DNA of 5,342 nucleotides from Desulfocicer vacuolatum DSM 3385 (lineage in GTDB: Bacteria > Desulfobacterota > Desulfobacteria > Desulfobacterales > SURF-7), in NCBI GenBank assembly GCA_945870015.1, contig CAMBQS010000266.1, positions 1-5,342 on the forward strand, written 5' to 3'. A program made the translations under genes and the position numbers. The notes under the pieces are model-generated. The model made no database searches. It saw only the letters and a program-made list of their open reading frames with translations, and was not told the DNA's origin. Positions 1 through 5,342 of this stretch are shown in pieces (the first letter of the stretch is position 1; the number at the start of each line of letters is the position of its first letter).

Positions 1-1380
1 CGGGGATTTCATAATACAATCGGTAAGAAGGGTAATTTCATTATTCCATGTTTTATTTCTGGTATAGGTCCATATCGAAAAAACCACAATCAGCAGGCAA
101 AGAAAAACGGTTGTAAACCGGTTGACTCCAATATACCGGTAACAAAGTACGACCAGCAATAAGCAAATCATCATGGAAGGCAGGTACAGACGATGCTCAA
201 ATATGATCTCAAGTCCGACCACAGATGATTCAATCACAAGGTTGCCGAAATACCAGAGAATACAAAATGAGGAAAGTCTGTTTTTTTTTGCAGTTACCAA
301 TGAAAAAAACAGACAGAGGATGATCATGCACAGACAGATCAAGGTGGTAATCGGATCGGTCAGGGATCTGGATAGCAGGAAATCATGCTCCAGATTCAAT
401 TGTGAAGGATGAGGAAACAGCAGCAGCCCCATATAAAAAATCACGACTCGAAACTCCGTTAACAGACGCTGAACCATGGTAAAATCCCGTCTGTCATACA
501 TGGTTTCTATTTTTACAAAAGGATTTTCACCCAGGTAAATCAACGCGACGATCAAAAATATAACCAGCACACCTGAAAACCGGAAAAAATTCTGTTTTAA
601 CCAGGAAACTCTCATATCCTGGAAAAAAAACCATTCATACAAAAACAGGAACAATGGCAAAGTGGCTGCGACCTCCTTGGTTCCGACAGCCATGATACCG
701 GCAGTCAGGGAACCCAGAAAAAAGAGATAGACAGTTACAGGATATGGATATTTCACGGATAGCTGGTTAACATTTTTTAACTCCTGGTCATCCTGTCTTT
801 CAAGCATCCGCCATCTGGCCTTAGCATATAAAAACATTGCCATCATATAAAACATGGATGACATACTGTTCATCCGTTGAACAATATAGGTTACGGACTG
901 GGTCTGAATTGGATGAACCATCCAGATTGCTGCTGCAAAAAAAGGGATTGCCCAATGAGCAAAAGCCGGGCAGGGATAAACCCTTCTTGTAATCAGGATA
1001 AAATAGTAAAAAAATATCCCGGAAATGATATGTACCAGAATATTGAAAAGATGATATCCGGGAACGAGATATCCATTCAAATAGTAGTTCAAGGCAAAAC
1101 TAATATTTGCTATCGGCCGGTTTTTCAGATGGCCTTTCATGGCTGCAGCTTTCAGGCTGTCCAGAGAAAGCTCGGTCATCCGGACATGAGGATTGGAAAA
1201 AATATTATCGTCGTCATCGAATAAAAAAGGAACATGAAAAGTATTGGAATAAATGAAAAATACAATCAATATCAGGAACATCGGAAGCAGGCTCTCATAC
1301 TTCTTTGAAATTTTCGACTGATCATTCCCGTCGCTGATATTGCCGTATGTATTCAGAACAGGATGCCGCCTTTGTGTCAT
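1..1380 (-). CDS. TMTC-like GT-C family membrane glycosyltransferase, N-terminal 460 residues (partial at left edge)
   Basis: An uninterrupted minus-strand reading frame runs from ATG at 1378-1380 to the window edge, giving 460 residues and no stop. Hydrophobic segments near residues 32-48, 108-130, 145-163, 176-186, 216-234, 246-262, 270-282, 311-323, 346-364, 380-390, 402-414 and 422-436 indicate a polytopic inner-membrane protein. Family-like marks are an acidic DDDDN cluster in the first periplasmic loop (55-59), an HLKNRP block (84-89), PGYHLFNILVH (107-117), VHPIQTQSV (155-163), GTKE (243-246) and EHRLYLPSM (395-403). These resemble blocks of TMTC-type O-mannosyltransferases and bacterial membrane proteins with C-terminal TPRs. 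The sequence around 451-460 (RNKTWNNEIT.., ..KSP) normally precedes the first TPR, which would lie outside the window. The ribosome site is a GAGG within AAGGAAGAGG, about 9 nt before the ATG. The donor, the acceptor and glycosyl transfer itself are inferred from family resemblance. Its place after the pilin gene suggests pilin modification, but an unrelated envelope role is possible. Confidence 0.75.
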   Translation of the reverse strand, partial: MTQRRHPVLNTYGNISDGNDQSKISKKYESLLPMFLILIVFFIYSNTFHVPFLFDDDDNIFSNPHVRMTELSLDSLKAAAMKGHLKNRPIANISFALNYYLNGYLVPGYHLFNILVHIISGIFFYYFILITRRVYPCPAFAHWAIPFFAAAIWMVHPIQTQSVTYIVQRMNSMSSMFYMMAMFLYAKARWRMLERQDDQELKNVNQLSVKYPYPVTVYLFFLGSLTAGIMAVGTKEVAATLPLFLFLYEWFFFQDMRVSWLKQNFFRFSGVLVIFLIVALIYLGENPFVKIETMYDRRDFTMVQRLLTEFRVVIFYMGLLLFPHPSQLNLEHDFLLSRSLTDPITTLICLCMIILCLFFSLVTAKKNRLSSFCILWYFGNLVIESSVVGLEIIFEHRLYLPSMMICLLLVVLCYRYIGVNRFTTVFLCLLIVVFSIWTYTRNKTWNNEITLLTDCIMKSP

Positions 1381-1503
1381 ACTTAGTTGCCTCTTCCTTA
1401 TTCCAATTGATTTTTTCTAATTTTGTTAAATTTCTAACCGGAAACAATTGATAAAACAAGTCCTGTTTCGGTATTGTGTGAGGAAATATGGCTTGCCTCC
1501 AAT
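1381..1503 (-). other. Leader/intergenic stretch before the GT-C gene
   Basis: This AT-rich stretch lies between the pilin terminator and the GT-C start codon. I see only a weak promoter-like pair on the minus strand, TTGTTT, 17 bp, TAGAAA (3/6 and 4/6 matches to the sigma-70 consensus). I find no -24/-12 element. The downstream gene is therefore expressed either by read-through past the terminator or from this weak local promoter. No small gene with a convincing ribosome site was seen here. Confidence 0.35.
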
Positions 1504-1545
1504 AAAAAAACCAGGGGAGAGGACTTTCCCCTCTTCCCTGGTTTT
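1504..1545 (-). terminator. Rho-independent terminator of the pilin gene
   Basis: On the minus strand the outer arms AAAACCAGGG (1536-1545) and CCCTGGTTTT (1507-1516) pair perfectly over 10 bp. An inner AGAGG/CCTCT helix continues the stem after one A-C mismatch, with a loop of about 7 nt. The descending arm runs into seven consecutive T residues (1504-1510). It begins about 35 nt after the pilin stop codon, as expected for the end of a highly expressed monocistronic pilin message. Confidence 0.92.
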
Positions 1546-1580
1546 GATTCAGATTATAATCAATAAATTGAAATGGGAAA

Positions 1581-1937
1581 TTACAATGTTTTCCCAGCAG
1601 AAGTAAATCGAGGACATCTTCCAGAGGCATCAGTTACTACAACCCGATATTGGTTCGAATCAAGTTCTGTGATTGACCATTCATTATTATTAGTTACAGT
1701 TATCTTATCCTGTATATTGGTACTGCTAACAGTCTGATTTGATGGATCGGAAAAGTAATCCGCAATTGCACCCATAATAGTCTGCACGTCTGTTTCAACT
1801 CCGGAGCAGTATGCTTTATCCCGATAGGAAATAAAATTCGGAATAGCAATGGCTGCCAGGATACCGATAATTGCAATAACGATCATGAGCTCGATCAGGG
1901 TAAAACCTTTTTCAGTGCTTCTTAATTTTTGTAGCAT
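1581..1937 (-). CDS. pilA: Type IV major pilin precursor (PilA-like)
   Basis: This encodes a 118-aa type IVa prepilin, the likely structural subunit of the pilus fibre. An 11-residue basic leader ends in Lys-Gly. Cleavage before Phe by the prepilin peptidase (PilD) gives a 107-aa mature protein beginning FTLIEL, with the invariant Glu5, followed by a hydrophobic helix (about 1-22) ending in Pro22. The first ~32 mature residues are very like Geobacter PilA, including Phe1, Phe24, Tyr27 and Tyr32. The C-terminal domain is larger than the 61-residue Geobacter pilin but shorter than classical 140-150-residue pilins. It has two cysteines (mature Cys33 and Cys97, the latter in GRCP). A Ser/Thr-rich stretch at mature 52-64 includes one N-X-T sequon (Asn56). 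The start is fixed by AGGAGG at 1944-1949, 6 nt upstream, and by the standard leader length. The gene is preceded by sigma-54 and sigma-70-like promoters and followed by a strong terminator. A minor pilin or pseudopilin is less likely given the high-expression signals and PilR next door. Confidence 0.93.
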   Translation of the reverse strand: MLQKLRSTEKGFTLIELMIVIAIIGILAAIAIPNFISYRDKAYCSGVETDVQTIMGAIADYFSDPSNQTVSSTNIQDKITVTNNNEWSITELDSNQYRVVVTDASGRCPRFTSAGKTL

Positions 1938-2000
1938 GGTGTTCCTCCTTTTTGATTGTTGTTGTTCATTCTGGTGATTGTTGTAAAAAATTTTAATCTT

Positions 2001-2029
2001 GTTTTATGATTGCCCCTTCCCTATGTCAA
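2001..2029 (-). promoter_or_regulatory. Candidate sigma-70 promoter for the pilin gene
   Basis: On the minus strand a perfect -35 hexamer TTGACA (2024-2029) is followed after exactly 17 bp by TAAAAC (2001-2006), a 4/6 match to TATAAT. Transcription would start near 1994 and leave a leader of about 55 nt. It could provide basal pilin expression independent of PilR, or the TTGACA may be fortuitous in AT-rich DNA. Confidence 0.45.
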
Positions 2030-2085
2030 GTCACATAACAAATTTTGTTGTAAATGAAGAAGATCCAATATCAGCTTATGGATCA

Positions 2086-2102
2086 AGCAAATAAAATGCC
2101 AA
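2086..2102 (-). promoter_or_regulatory. Sigma-54 (-24/-12) promoter of the pilin gene
   Basis: The minus strand reads TTGGCATTTTATTTGCT. The -24 block TTGGCA (2097-2102) and -12 block TTGCT (2086-2090) have the GG and GC dinucleotides separated by exactly 10 bp, as RpoN holoenzyme requires. This matches the consensus TGGCAC-N5-TTGCW at all but one specified position. Predicted initiation near 2076 gives a leader of about 138 nt before the pilin ATG. A sigma-54 activator with a GAFTGA motif is encoded immediately upstream, which supports functional use. Confidence 0.85.
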
Positions 2103-2223
2103 CTCAGATCAATTCAAGAATATAAATAACATGTTGTTTATAAAACATATAATTATTTTTCAAAATCCATATAATCAATTCAGCCTATTGAATCGCCAAA
2201 AAATGTCATATGCCCGCCGATGA

Positions 2224-2240
2224 CTGACAAAAATTGTCAG
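2224..2240. promoter_or_regulatory. Perfect dyad CTGACAA-AAA-TTGTCAG, candidate activator site
   Basis: Perfect 7-bp inverted arms are separated by AAA, centred about 130 bp upstream of the -24 element of the pilin promoter. That is a normal distance for an upstream activating sequence bound by a dimeric Fis-type helix-turn-helix such as that of PilR. An isolated TGTCA also occurs at 2204-2208. The dyad begins 15 nt after the pilR stop, so it could instead be a weak hairpin at the end of the pilR message. It lacks an adjacent T-run, so the operator reading is preferred. Confidence 0.45.
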
Positions 2241-2254
2241 CCGCCTTACCCTGT

Positions 2255-3673
2255 TCAGAACTCCCCTTCAAACGGTTTTTCAATCCCAAGTTTCTCAAAT
2301 CGATACCGCAGGGAACGAAAGCTCATTCCTAAAAGCTCCGCTGCCCGGTTCTTGTTACCATTGGTATAATCAAGTGCTTTTTTGACATAGGCTGCTTCAA
2401 TGGTCTCCATGATCTCATCCAGATTGACACCATGGGAAACATCATCCAGGTCAAACCGCCGTCCCTTCACTCCCTCAATCCATCTTCGCTTATGAATGGA
2501 GATGGAAAGACTTTCCGGCAGAATGATATTGGTTGCAGACAGCGTAACACTTCGTTCAATCAGGTTTTCCAGTTCCCGTATATTTCCCGGAAAATCATAC
2601 TTGTTTAACAGATCGATGGCATAGGAAGAAATCTTGGTCATCTCCTTGCCGGTTTCCTTGGCGTATTTTTCTAAAAAATACTGGGCCAGCGCTTTTAAGT
2701 CTGATTTTCTCTCTCGGAGAGGAGGAACCTTGATCTGAATCACATTGAGCCGGTAAAACAGATCTTCTCTGAAATTTCTTGCAATAACTTCTTCCTCAAG
2801 ATTCTTATTGGTCGCAGATATAATCCGAATATCGACCGAAATATCATTGGTTCCGCCAACACACCGGAACACCCGCTCCTGCACTGCACGTAAAATTTTT
2901 ACCTGCAGGGGAAGGGTCAACTCTCCAATCTCATCCAGAAAGATGGTTCCATTGTGGGCAATCTCAAACAACCCCTTTTTGTCCTGCGTCGCTCCGGTAA
3001 AAGCCCCTTTTTTATGACCGAACAGTTCGCTTTCCATCAACGATTCGGGTATGCCCCCACAATTCACGACCACAAAGGGATTGTTCCTTCGGTTGCTCTG
3101 CTCATGAATCGCTTTTGCGATAAATTCCTTACCGGTTCCACTTTCTCCAGTCACCAGAATATTTGTCCGGGTCTTTGCCACCTGTCGAATCATCTCATAA
3201 ATTCGAATCATCCCGGGACTGTTCCCGACAATTTTCCCAAAATGAAGATTTTTTTTCAGCTCATCATCCAGAATCTCTTTTTCATGTTCTATGGTTTTCA
3301 GATCCAGTGCATTGGCAATTGTTTTTTTCAGCTCATCGTTATTAAAAGGTTTGGGAACATAATCATATGCGCCTTTATTCATGGCTTCAACCGCCGCCTC
3401 CGTAGTTGAATAGGCGGAGATCATGATCACAACCGTGGAGGGATCTTTCTGCTTAGCTTCCTGCAACACCTCTATTCCACTGATGTCACCCAGCCGGATA
3501 TCACAAAGCAACAGGTCATAACGGGTATCCTGAATCATGGATTTGGCTGCTTTGCCGGTTCCGGCAATGGAAACCCGATAACCTGCTCTGGTCAGCATGA
3601 CCTCAAGAAATTCCTGCATGCTCAGTTCATCATCAACAACAAGGATATGAGAACGTCCGTTAGAATCTGGCAT
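2255..3673 (-). CDS. pilR: Sigma-54-dependent response regulator, PilR type
   Basis: This is a 472-aa NtrC-family transcription activator, probably controlling the pilin gene that follows. Residues about 9-122 form a receiver domain with the acidic pair Asp14/Asp15, phospho-acceptor Asp58, Ser86 and Lys108. Residues about 145-380 form the AAA+ sigma-54 interaction domain: Walker A GESGTGKE (176-183), GAFTGA (223-228) for sigma-54 contact, Walker B GTIFLDE (242-248), then FREDLFYRLN and PPLRER. The C-terminus (about 423-468) is a Fis-type helix-turn-helix with NRAAELLGMSFRSLRYR, typical of PilR. All catalytic motifs are intact. The ATG at 3671-3673 is chosen because the receiver core starts nine residues later and no better in-frame start was seen upstream. 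Its ribosome site is poor (only GGAA about 15 nt away), which suggests low translation. The cognate kinase PilS is not adjacent; pyrC lies upstream instead. The PilR assignment rests on domain order, the C-terminal signature and pilin linkage; another NtrC-type regulator is a minor alternative. Confidence 0.88.
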   Translation of the reverse strand: MPDSNGRSHILVVDDELSMQEFLEVMLTRAGYRVSIAGTGKAAKSMIQDTRYDLLLCDIRLGDISGIEVLQEAKQKDPSTVVIMISAYSTTEAAVEAMNKGAYDYVPKPFNNDELKKTIANALDLKTIEHEKEILDDELKKNLHFGKIVGNSPGMIRIYEMIRQVAKTRTNILVTGESGTGKEFIAKAIHEQSNRRNNPFVVVNCGGIPESLMESELFGHKKGAFTGATQDKKGLFEIAHNGTIFLDEIGELTLPLQVKILRAVQERVFRCVGGTNDISVDIRIISATNKNLEEEVIARNFREDLFYRLNVIQIKVPPLRERKSDLKALAQYFLEKYAKETGKEMTKISSYAIDLLNKYDFPGNIRELENLIERSVTLSATNIILPESLSISIHKRRWIEGVKGRRFDLDDVSHGVNLDEIMETIEAAYVKKALDYTNGNKNRAAELLGMSFRSLRYRFEKLGIEKPFEGEF

Positions 3674-3813
3674 ATTTGTGAAAAATGTTCCGGTATCGGT
3701 TATCCGTAATACATAAGGACGGGTAAATGCATATATATCCTGCCAACCAGGTTGATTGGCACGCTACTAAGTACAACCATGCTTGTCAATAGGGTTTTTC
3801 TGTTCTTTCTTTC
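3674..3813 (-). promoter_or_regulatory. pyrC-pilR intergenic region with weak promoter candidate
   Basis: This 140-bp gap has no convincing Rho-independent terminator after pyrC. A perfect TTGACA on the minus strand (3784-3789) is followed after 17 bp by TAGCGT (3761-3766), only a 3/6 match to the -10 consensus. A 6-bp inverted repeat TGCCAA/TTGGCA (3741-3746 and 3756-3761, 9-nt spacer) lies between it and pilR and might be an operator or a small hairpin. pilR may therefore have its own weak promoter, be read through from pyrBC, or both. Confidence 0.35.
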
Positions 3814-5112
3814 TCATGCATTAGCGGAATCTGCGCTTTCATCAAAGACAATACTTCCTCCAACGATGGTTACCACGGCCTTCCCTATCATCTGCCATCC
3901 CTGAAACGGAGTGTTCCGACTTTTCGAATAAAACCTGTCCGCATCAATCGTGAATGAAAATTCAGGATCAATAATCGTAATATCTGCTGGAAGGCCTTCT
4001 ATGATCCCTGTCTCAAGACCCAGTATTTGTGCAGGATTTTTGGACATTTTCCGGATCAACATTTCCATCGTGATCAAATTGTCTTTTACCAGTTTCAATG
4101 AGAGCGGAAGAGATGTTTCAAGGCCGATGATACCATTGGCTGCCTGGCTGAATTCAACATCTTTTTCAAGGGAAGAATGTGGTGCATGATCTGTTACAAT
4201 CACATCGATTGTTCCATCAGCCAGACCTTGCCGGACAGCCTCTTTATCCTTTTGAGATCGCAATGGGGGATTCATCTTGAAGTTGGTATTATACTCAATG
4301 ATATCCTCATCTGTCAAAGAAAAATAGTGAGGAGTTGTTTCAGCCGTGACAGGAAGCCCTCTTTTTTTCGCTTCCCGGATGGCATCAACCGACTCTTTTG
4401 TGCTGACATGAGCGATATGAAGTCCGGCACCTGTCAGCTCACATAAAGCAATATCCCGCATTACCATGACCGCTTCCGATGCGTTTGGTATTCCAGCAAG
4501 CCCCATCCGGGTAGCGGAAAAGCCCTCATTCATCACGCCATTCCCGGAAAGCTGAAGATCCTCTGCATGAGAAATCACGGGCAAATCAAAACCCATGGCA
4601 TACTCCATAGCCCTTCTCATAAGCTGAGAATCGGATACCGGAAGTCCGTCATCTGTAACCGCAACTGCGCCGGAATGTTTCAGCTCTCCAAATGCGGAAA
4701 GGTTTTTTCCCTTAAGCCCCATACTGATGGATGCCACCGGATAGACGCGGGCCTTCCCGGCCTGTCTGGCCTTTTCTATGATATACGCTGTAATCTCAGC
4801 GCAGTCGTTGACCGGATTTGTGTTGGGCATTGAACATACGGCTGTAAATCCTCCACTGGCTGCCGCCATACAACCGGAAGCGATGGTTTCTTTATACTCA
4901 TGCCCCGGCTCTCTCAGGTGAACATGCATATCAATCAGACCCGGAGTAACGATTTTACCCCCGGCATCGATCACCACATCATCTTGTTTTACGGGCTCTT
5001 TATAGGTCCCGGGTTTCAGGATTCCGGCAATCTTCCCATTCTGAATAATGATATCATAACAACCTGTAATATTCCCAGGATCAATCAGAGTTCCTCCTTT
5101 AATCATCAGCAT
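3814..5112 (-). CDS. pyrC: Dihydroorotase (class I), PyrC
   Basis: This cytosolic zinc enzyme of de novo pyrimidine synthesis reversibly cyclises N-carbamoyl-L-aspartate to dihydroorotate. The 432-aa length is usual for class I bacterial dihydroorotases of the amidohydrolase (TIM-barrel) superfamily. Visible active-site parts are the metal-binding DMHVHLREPG block (His63, His65; Arg67 for substrate), MPNT (95-98), the TDDG motif with Asp155, metal-ligand histidines His182 (SHAED) and His235 (IAHVS), TPHYF (260-264), NPPLR (281-285) and catalytic Asp308 in TDHAPH. With all ligands present it should be an active enzyme rather than a PyrX-type inactive homologue. The start at 5110-5112 is supported by GGAGG at 5121-5125, 8 nt upstream; a second in-frame ATG follows two codons later. 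It overlaps the end of pyrB by 14 bp, indicating translational coupling. Confidence 0.95.
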   Translation of the reverse strand: MLMIKGGTLIDPGNITGCYDIIIQNGKIAGILKPGTYKEPVKQDDVVIDAGGKIVTPGLIDMHVHLREPGHEYKETIASGCMAAASGGFTAVCSMPNTNPVNDCAEITAYIIEKARQAGKARVYPVASISMGLKGKNLSAFGELKHSGAVAVTDDGLPVSDSQLMRRAMEYAMGFDLPVISHAEDLQLSGNGVMNEGFSATRMGLAGIPNASEAVMVMRDIALCELTGAGLHIAHVSTKESVDAIREAKKRGLPVTAETTPHYFSLTDEDIIEYNTNFKMNPPLRSQKDKEAVRQGLADGTIDVIVTDHAPHSSLEKDVEFSQAANGIIGLETSLPLSLKLVKDNLITMEMLIRKMSKNPAQILGLETGIIEGLPADITIIDPEFSFTIDADRFYSKSRNTPFQGWQMIGKAVVTIVGGSIVFDESADSANA

Positions 5113-5342
5113 TTCTGATCCCTCCAGCTAGTAGATAAAAAAGCGCCATTCTTAACGCTACTCCATTGGTTACCTGATCCAGTATTACAGAATGTTTTCC
5201 GTCCGCGATAGCCGGTGAAATTTCAACACCCCGGTTTAGAGGGCCGGGATGCATGATCAGAACATCCGGCTTCATTATCTTCAGTCTCTTTTCCGAAAGC
5301 CCGTATTCTCTGGCATATTCTCTTTCTGTTGAAAACAAAAAG
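5099..5342 (-). CDS. pyrB: Aspartate carbamoyltransferase catalytic chain, C-terminal part (partial at right edge)
   Basis: This is the last ~81 residues of the enzyme that joins carbamoyl phosphate and L-aspartate, the first committed step of pyrimidine synthesis. The diagnostic C-terminal motifs are HPGPLNRGVEI (substrate-site region) and DQVTNGVALRMALFYLL, the usual final helix. The frame stays open to the window edge. The TTG at 5336-5338 is an internal leucine codon, not a start, because the whole N-terminal carbamoyl-phosphate domain must lie beyond the edge. The stop at 5099-5101 lies inside pyrC. The PyrB-PyrC order with overlap is a common bacterial arrangement. Confidence 0.95.
   Translation of the reverse strand, partial: FLFSTEREYAREYGLSEKRLKIMKPDVLIMHPGPLNRGVEISPAIADGKHSVILDQVTNGVALRMALFYLLAGGIRNADD

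Larger units (their letters stand above)
1938..2254 (-). promoter_or_regulatory. pilR-pilA intergenic control region
   Basis: These 317 bp contain no credible gene. They are AT-rich and organised like an enhancer-dependent promoter. In the direction of transcription there is a dyad at 2224-2240, a TGTCA half-site at 2204-2208, an AT-rich and presumably bendable segment (about 2103-2190), a -24/-12 element at 2086-2102, and a long leader. The leader holds a sigma-70-like promoter (2001-2029), a small palindrome AACAAATTTTGTT (2038-2050) and the AGGAGG ribosome site (1944-1949). The individual elements are listed separately. Confidence 0.75.

Noticed and set aside
877..1224. Plus-strand open frame of 115 codons
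   Set aside because: It lies wholly antisense to the GT-C membrane protein, whose opposite-strand translation shows coherent membrane segments and family motifs. The plus-strand product shows no recognisable features.
1322..1630. Minus-strand open frame of 102 codons spanning the pilin end and the GT-C start
   Set aside because: It overlaps both neighbouring genes out of frame, runs through the Rho-independent terminator hairpin and has no domain-like composition.
2224..2240. Dyad as a Rho-independent terminator for pilR
   Set aside because: The stem is only 7 bp with a 3-nt loop and low GC, and it is followed on the minus strand by TCATCGGCGG instead of a T-run. It is kept as a candidate operator.
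2954..3409. Plus-strand open frame of 151 codons
   Set aside because: It is the antisense shadow of the pilR receiver and AAA+ domains, which are unmistakable on the minus strand.
3741..3761. Sigma-54-like TTGGCA followed by TGCA upstream of pilR
   Set aside because: The GG-to-GC spacing on the minus strand (starting at TTGGCA, 3741-3746) is 12 bp rather than the required 10 bp, so it is not a valid -24/-12 promoter.
5336..5338. TTG as a start codon for a short 79-aa gene
   Set aside because: The frame remains open to the edge and the encoded sequence is the C-terminal portion of PyrB, so this TTG is an internal leucine codon.

Overview
The window is a compact stretch with all genes on the minus strand. 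It most resembles a Desulfobacterota (deltaproteobacterial, probably sulfate-reducer-like) chromosome. The evidence is a Geobacter/Desulfobacterales-style type IVa prepilin (leader plus FTLIEL class III signal), a PilR-type sigma-54 activator next to it, moderate-to-low GC by eye, and a membrane protein of the TMTC-like, usually TPR-tailed family common in that group. The lineage is inferred from protein features; no rRNA or other marker is present.

In the direction of transcription (high to low coordinates) the layout is as follows. First comes the C-terminal end of aspartate carbamoyltransferase (pyrB, cut by the right edge). It overlaps by 14 bp a complete class I dihydroorotase (pyrC, 432 aa). 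After a 140-bp gap comes a 472-aa receiver/AAA+/Fis-HTH response regulator of the PilR type. A 317-bp intergenic region follows. It holds a very good -24/-12 sigma-54 promoter (2086-2102), an upstream perfect dyad suitable as an activator site (2224-2240), and a second, sigma-70-like promoter (2001-2029). Next is a type IV major pilin of 118 aa, closed by a strong Rho-independent terminator (1504-1545). Last is a multi-spanning membrane protein whose first 460 residues fill 1-1380 and run off the left edge; it looks like a GT-C/TMTC-type glycosyltransferase.

Putative working model: PilR, activated by a sensor kinase not encoded in this window, binds upstream of the pilin promoter and drives sigma-54 transcription of the pilin gene. 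The terminator limits read-through, so the pilin is made in large excess over the downstream membrane enzyme. That enzyme could decorate the pilin: its Ser/Thr-rich stretch (mature residues about 52-64) lies where other type IV pilins are O-glycosylated. The pyrimidine genes appear to be unrelated neighbours, although no clear terminator separates pyrC from pilR. No RNA genes, mobile elements, CRISPR arrays or integration signatures were seen.
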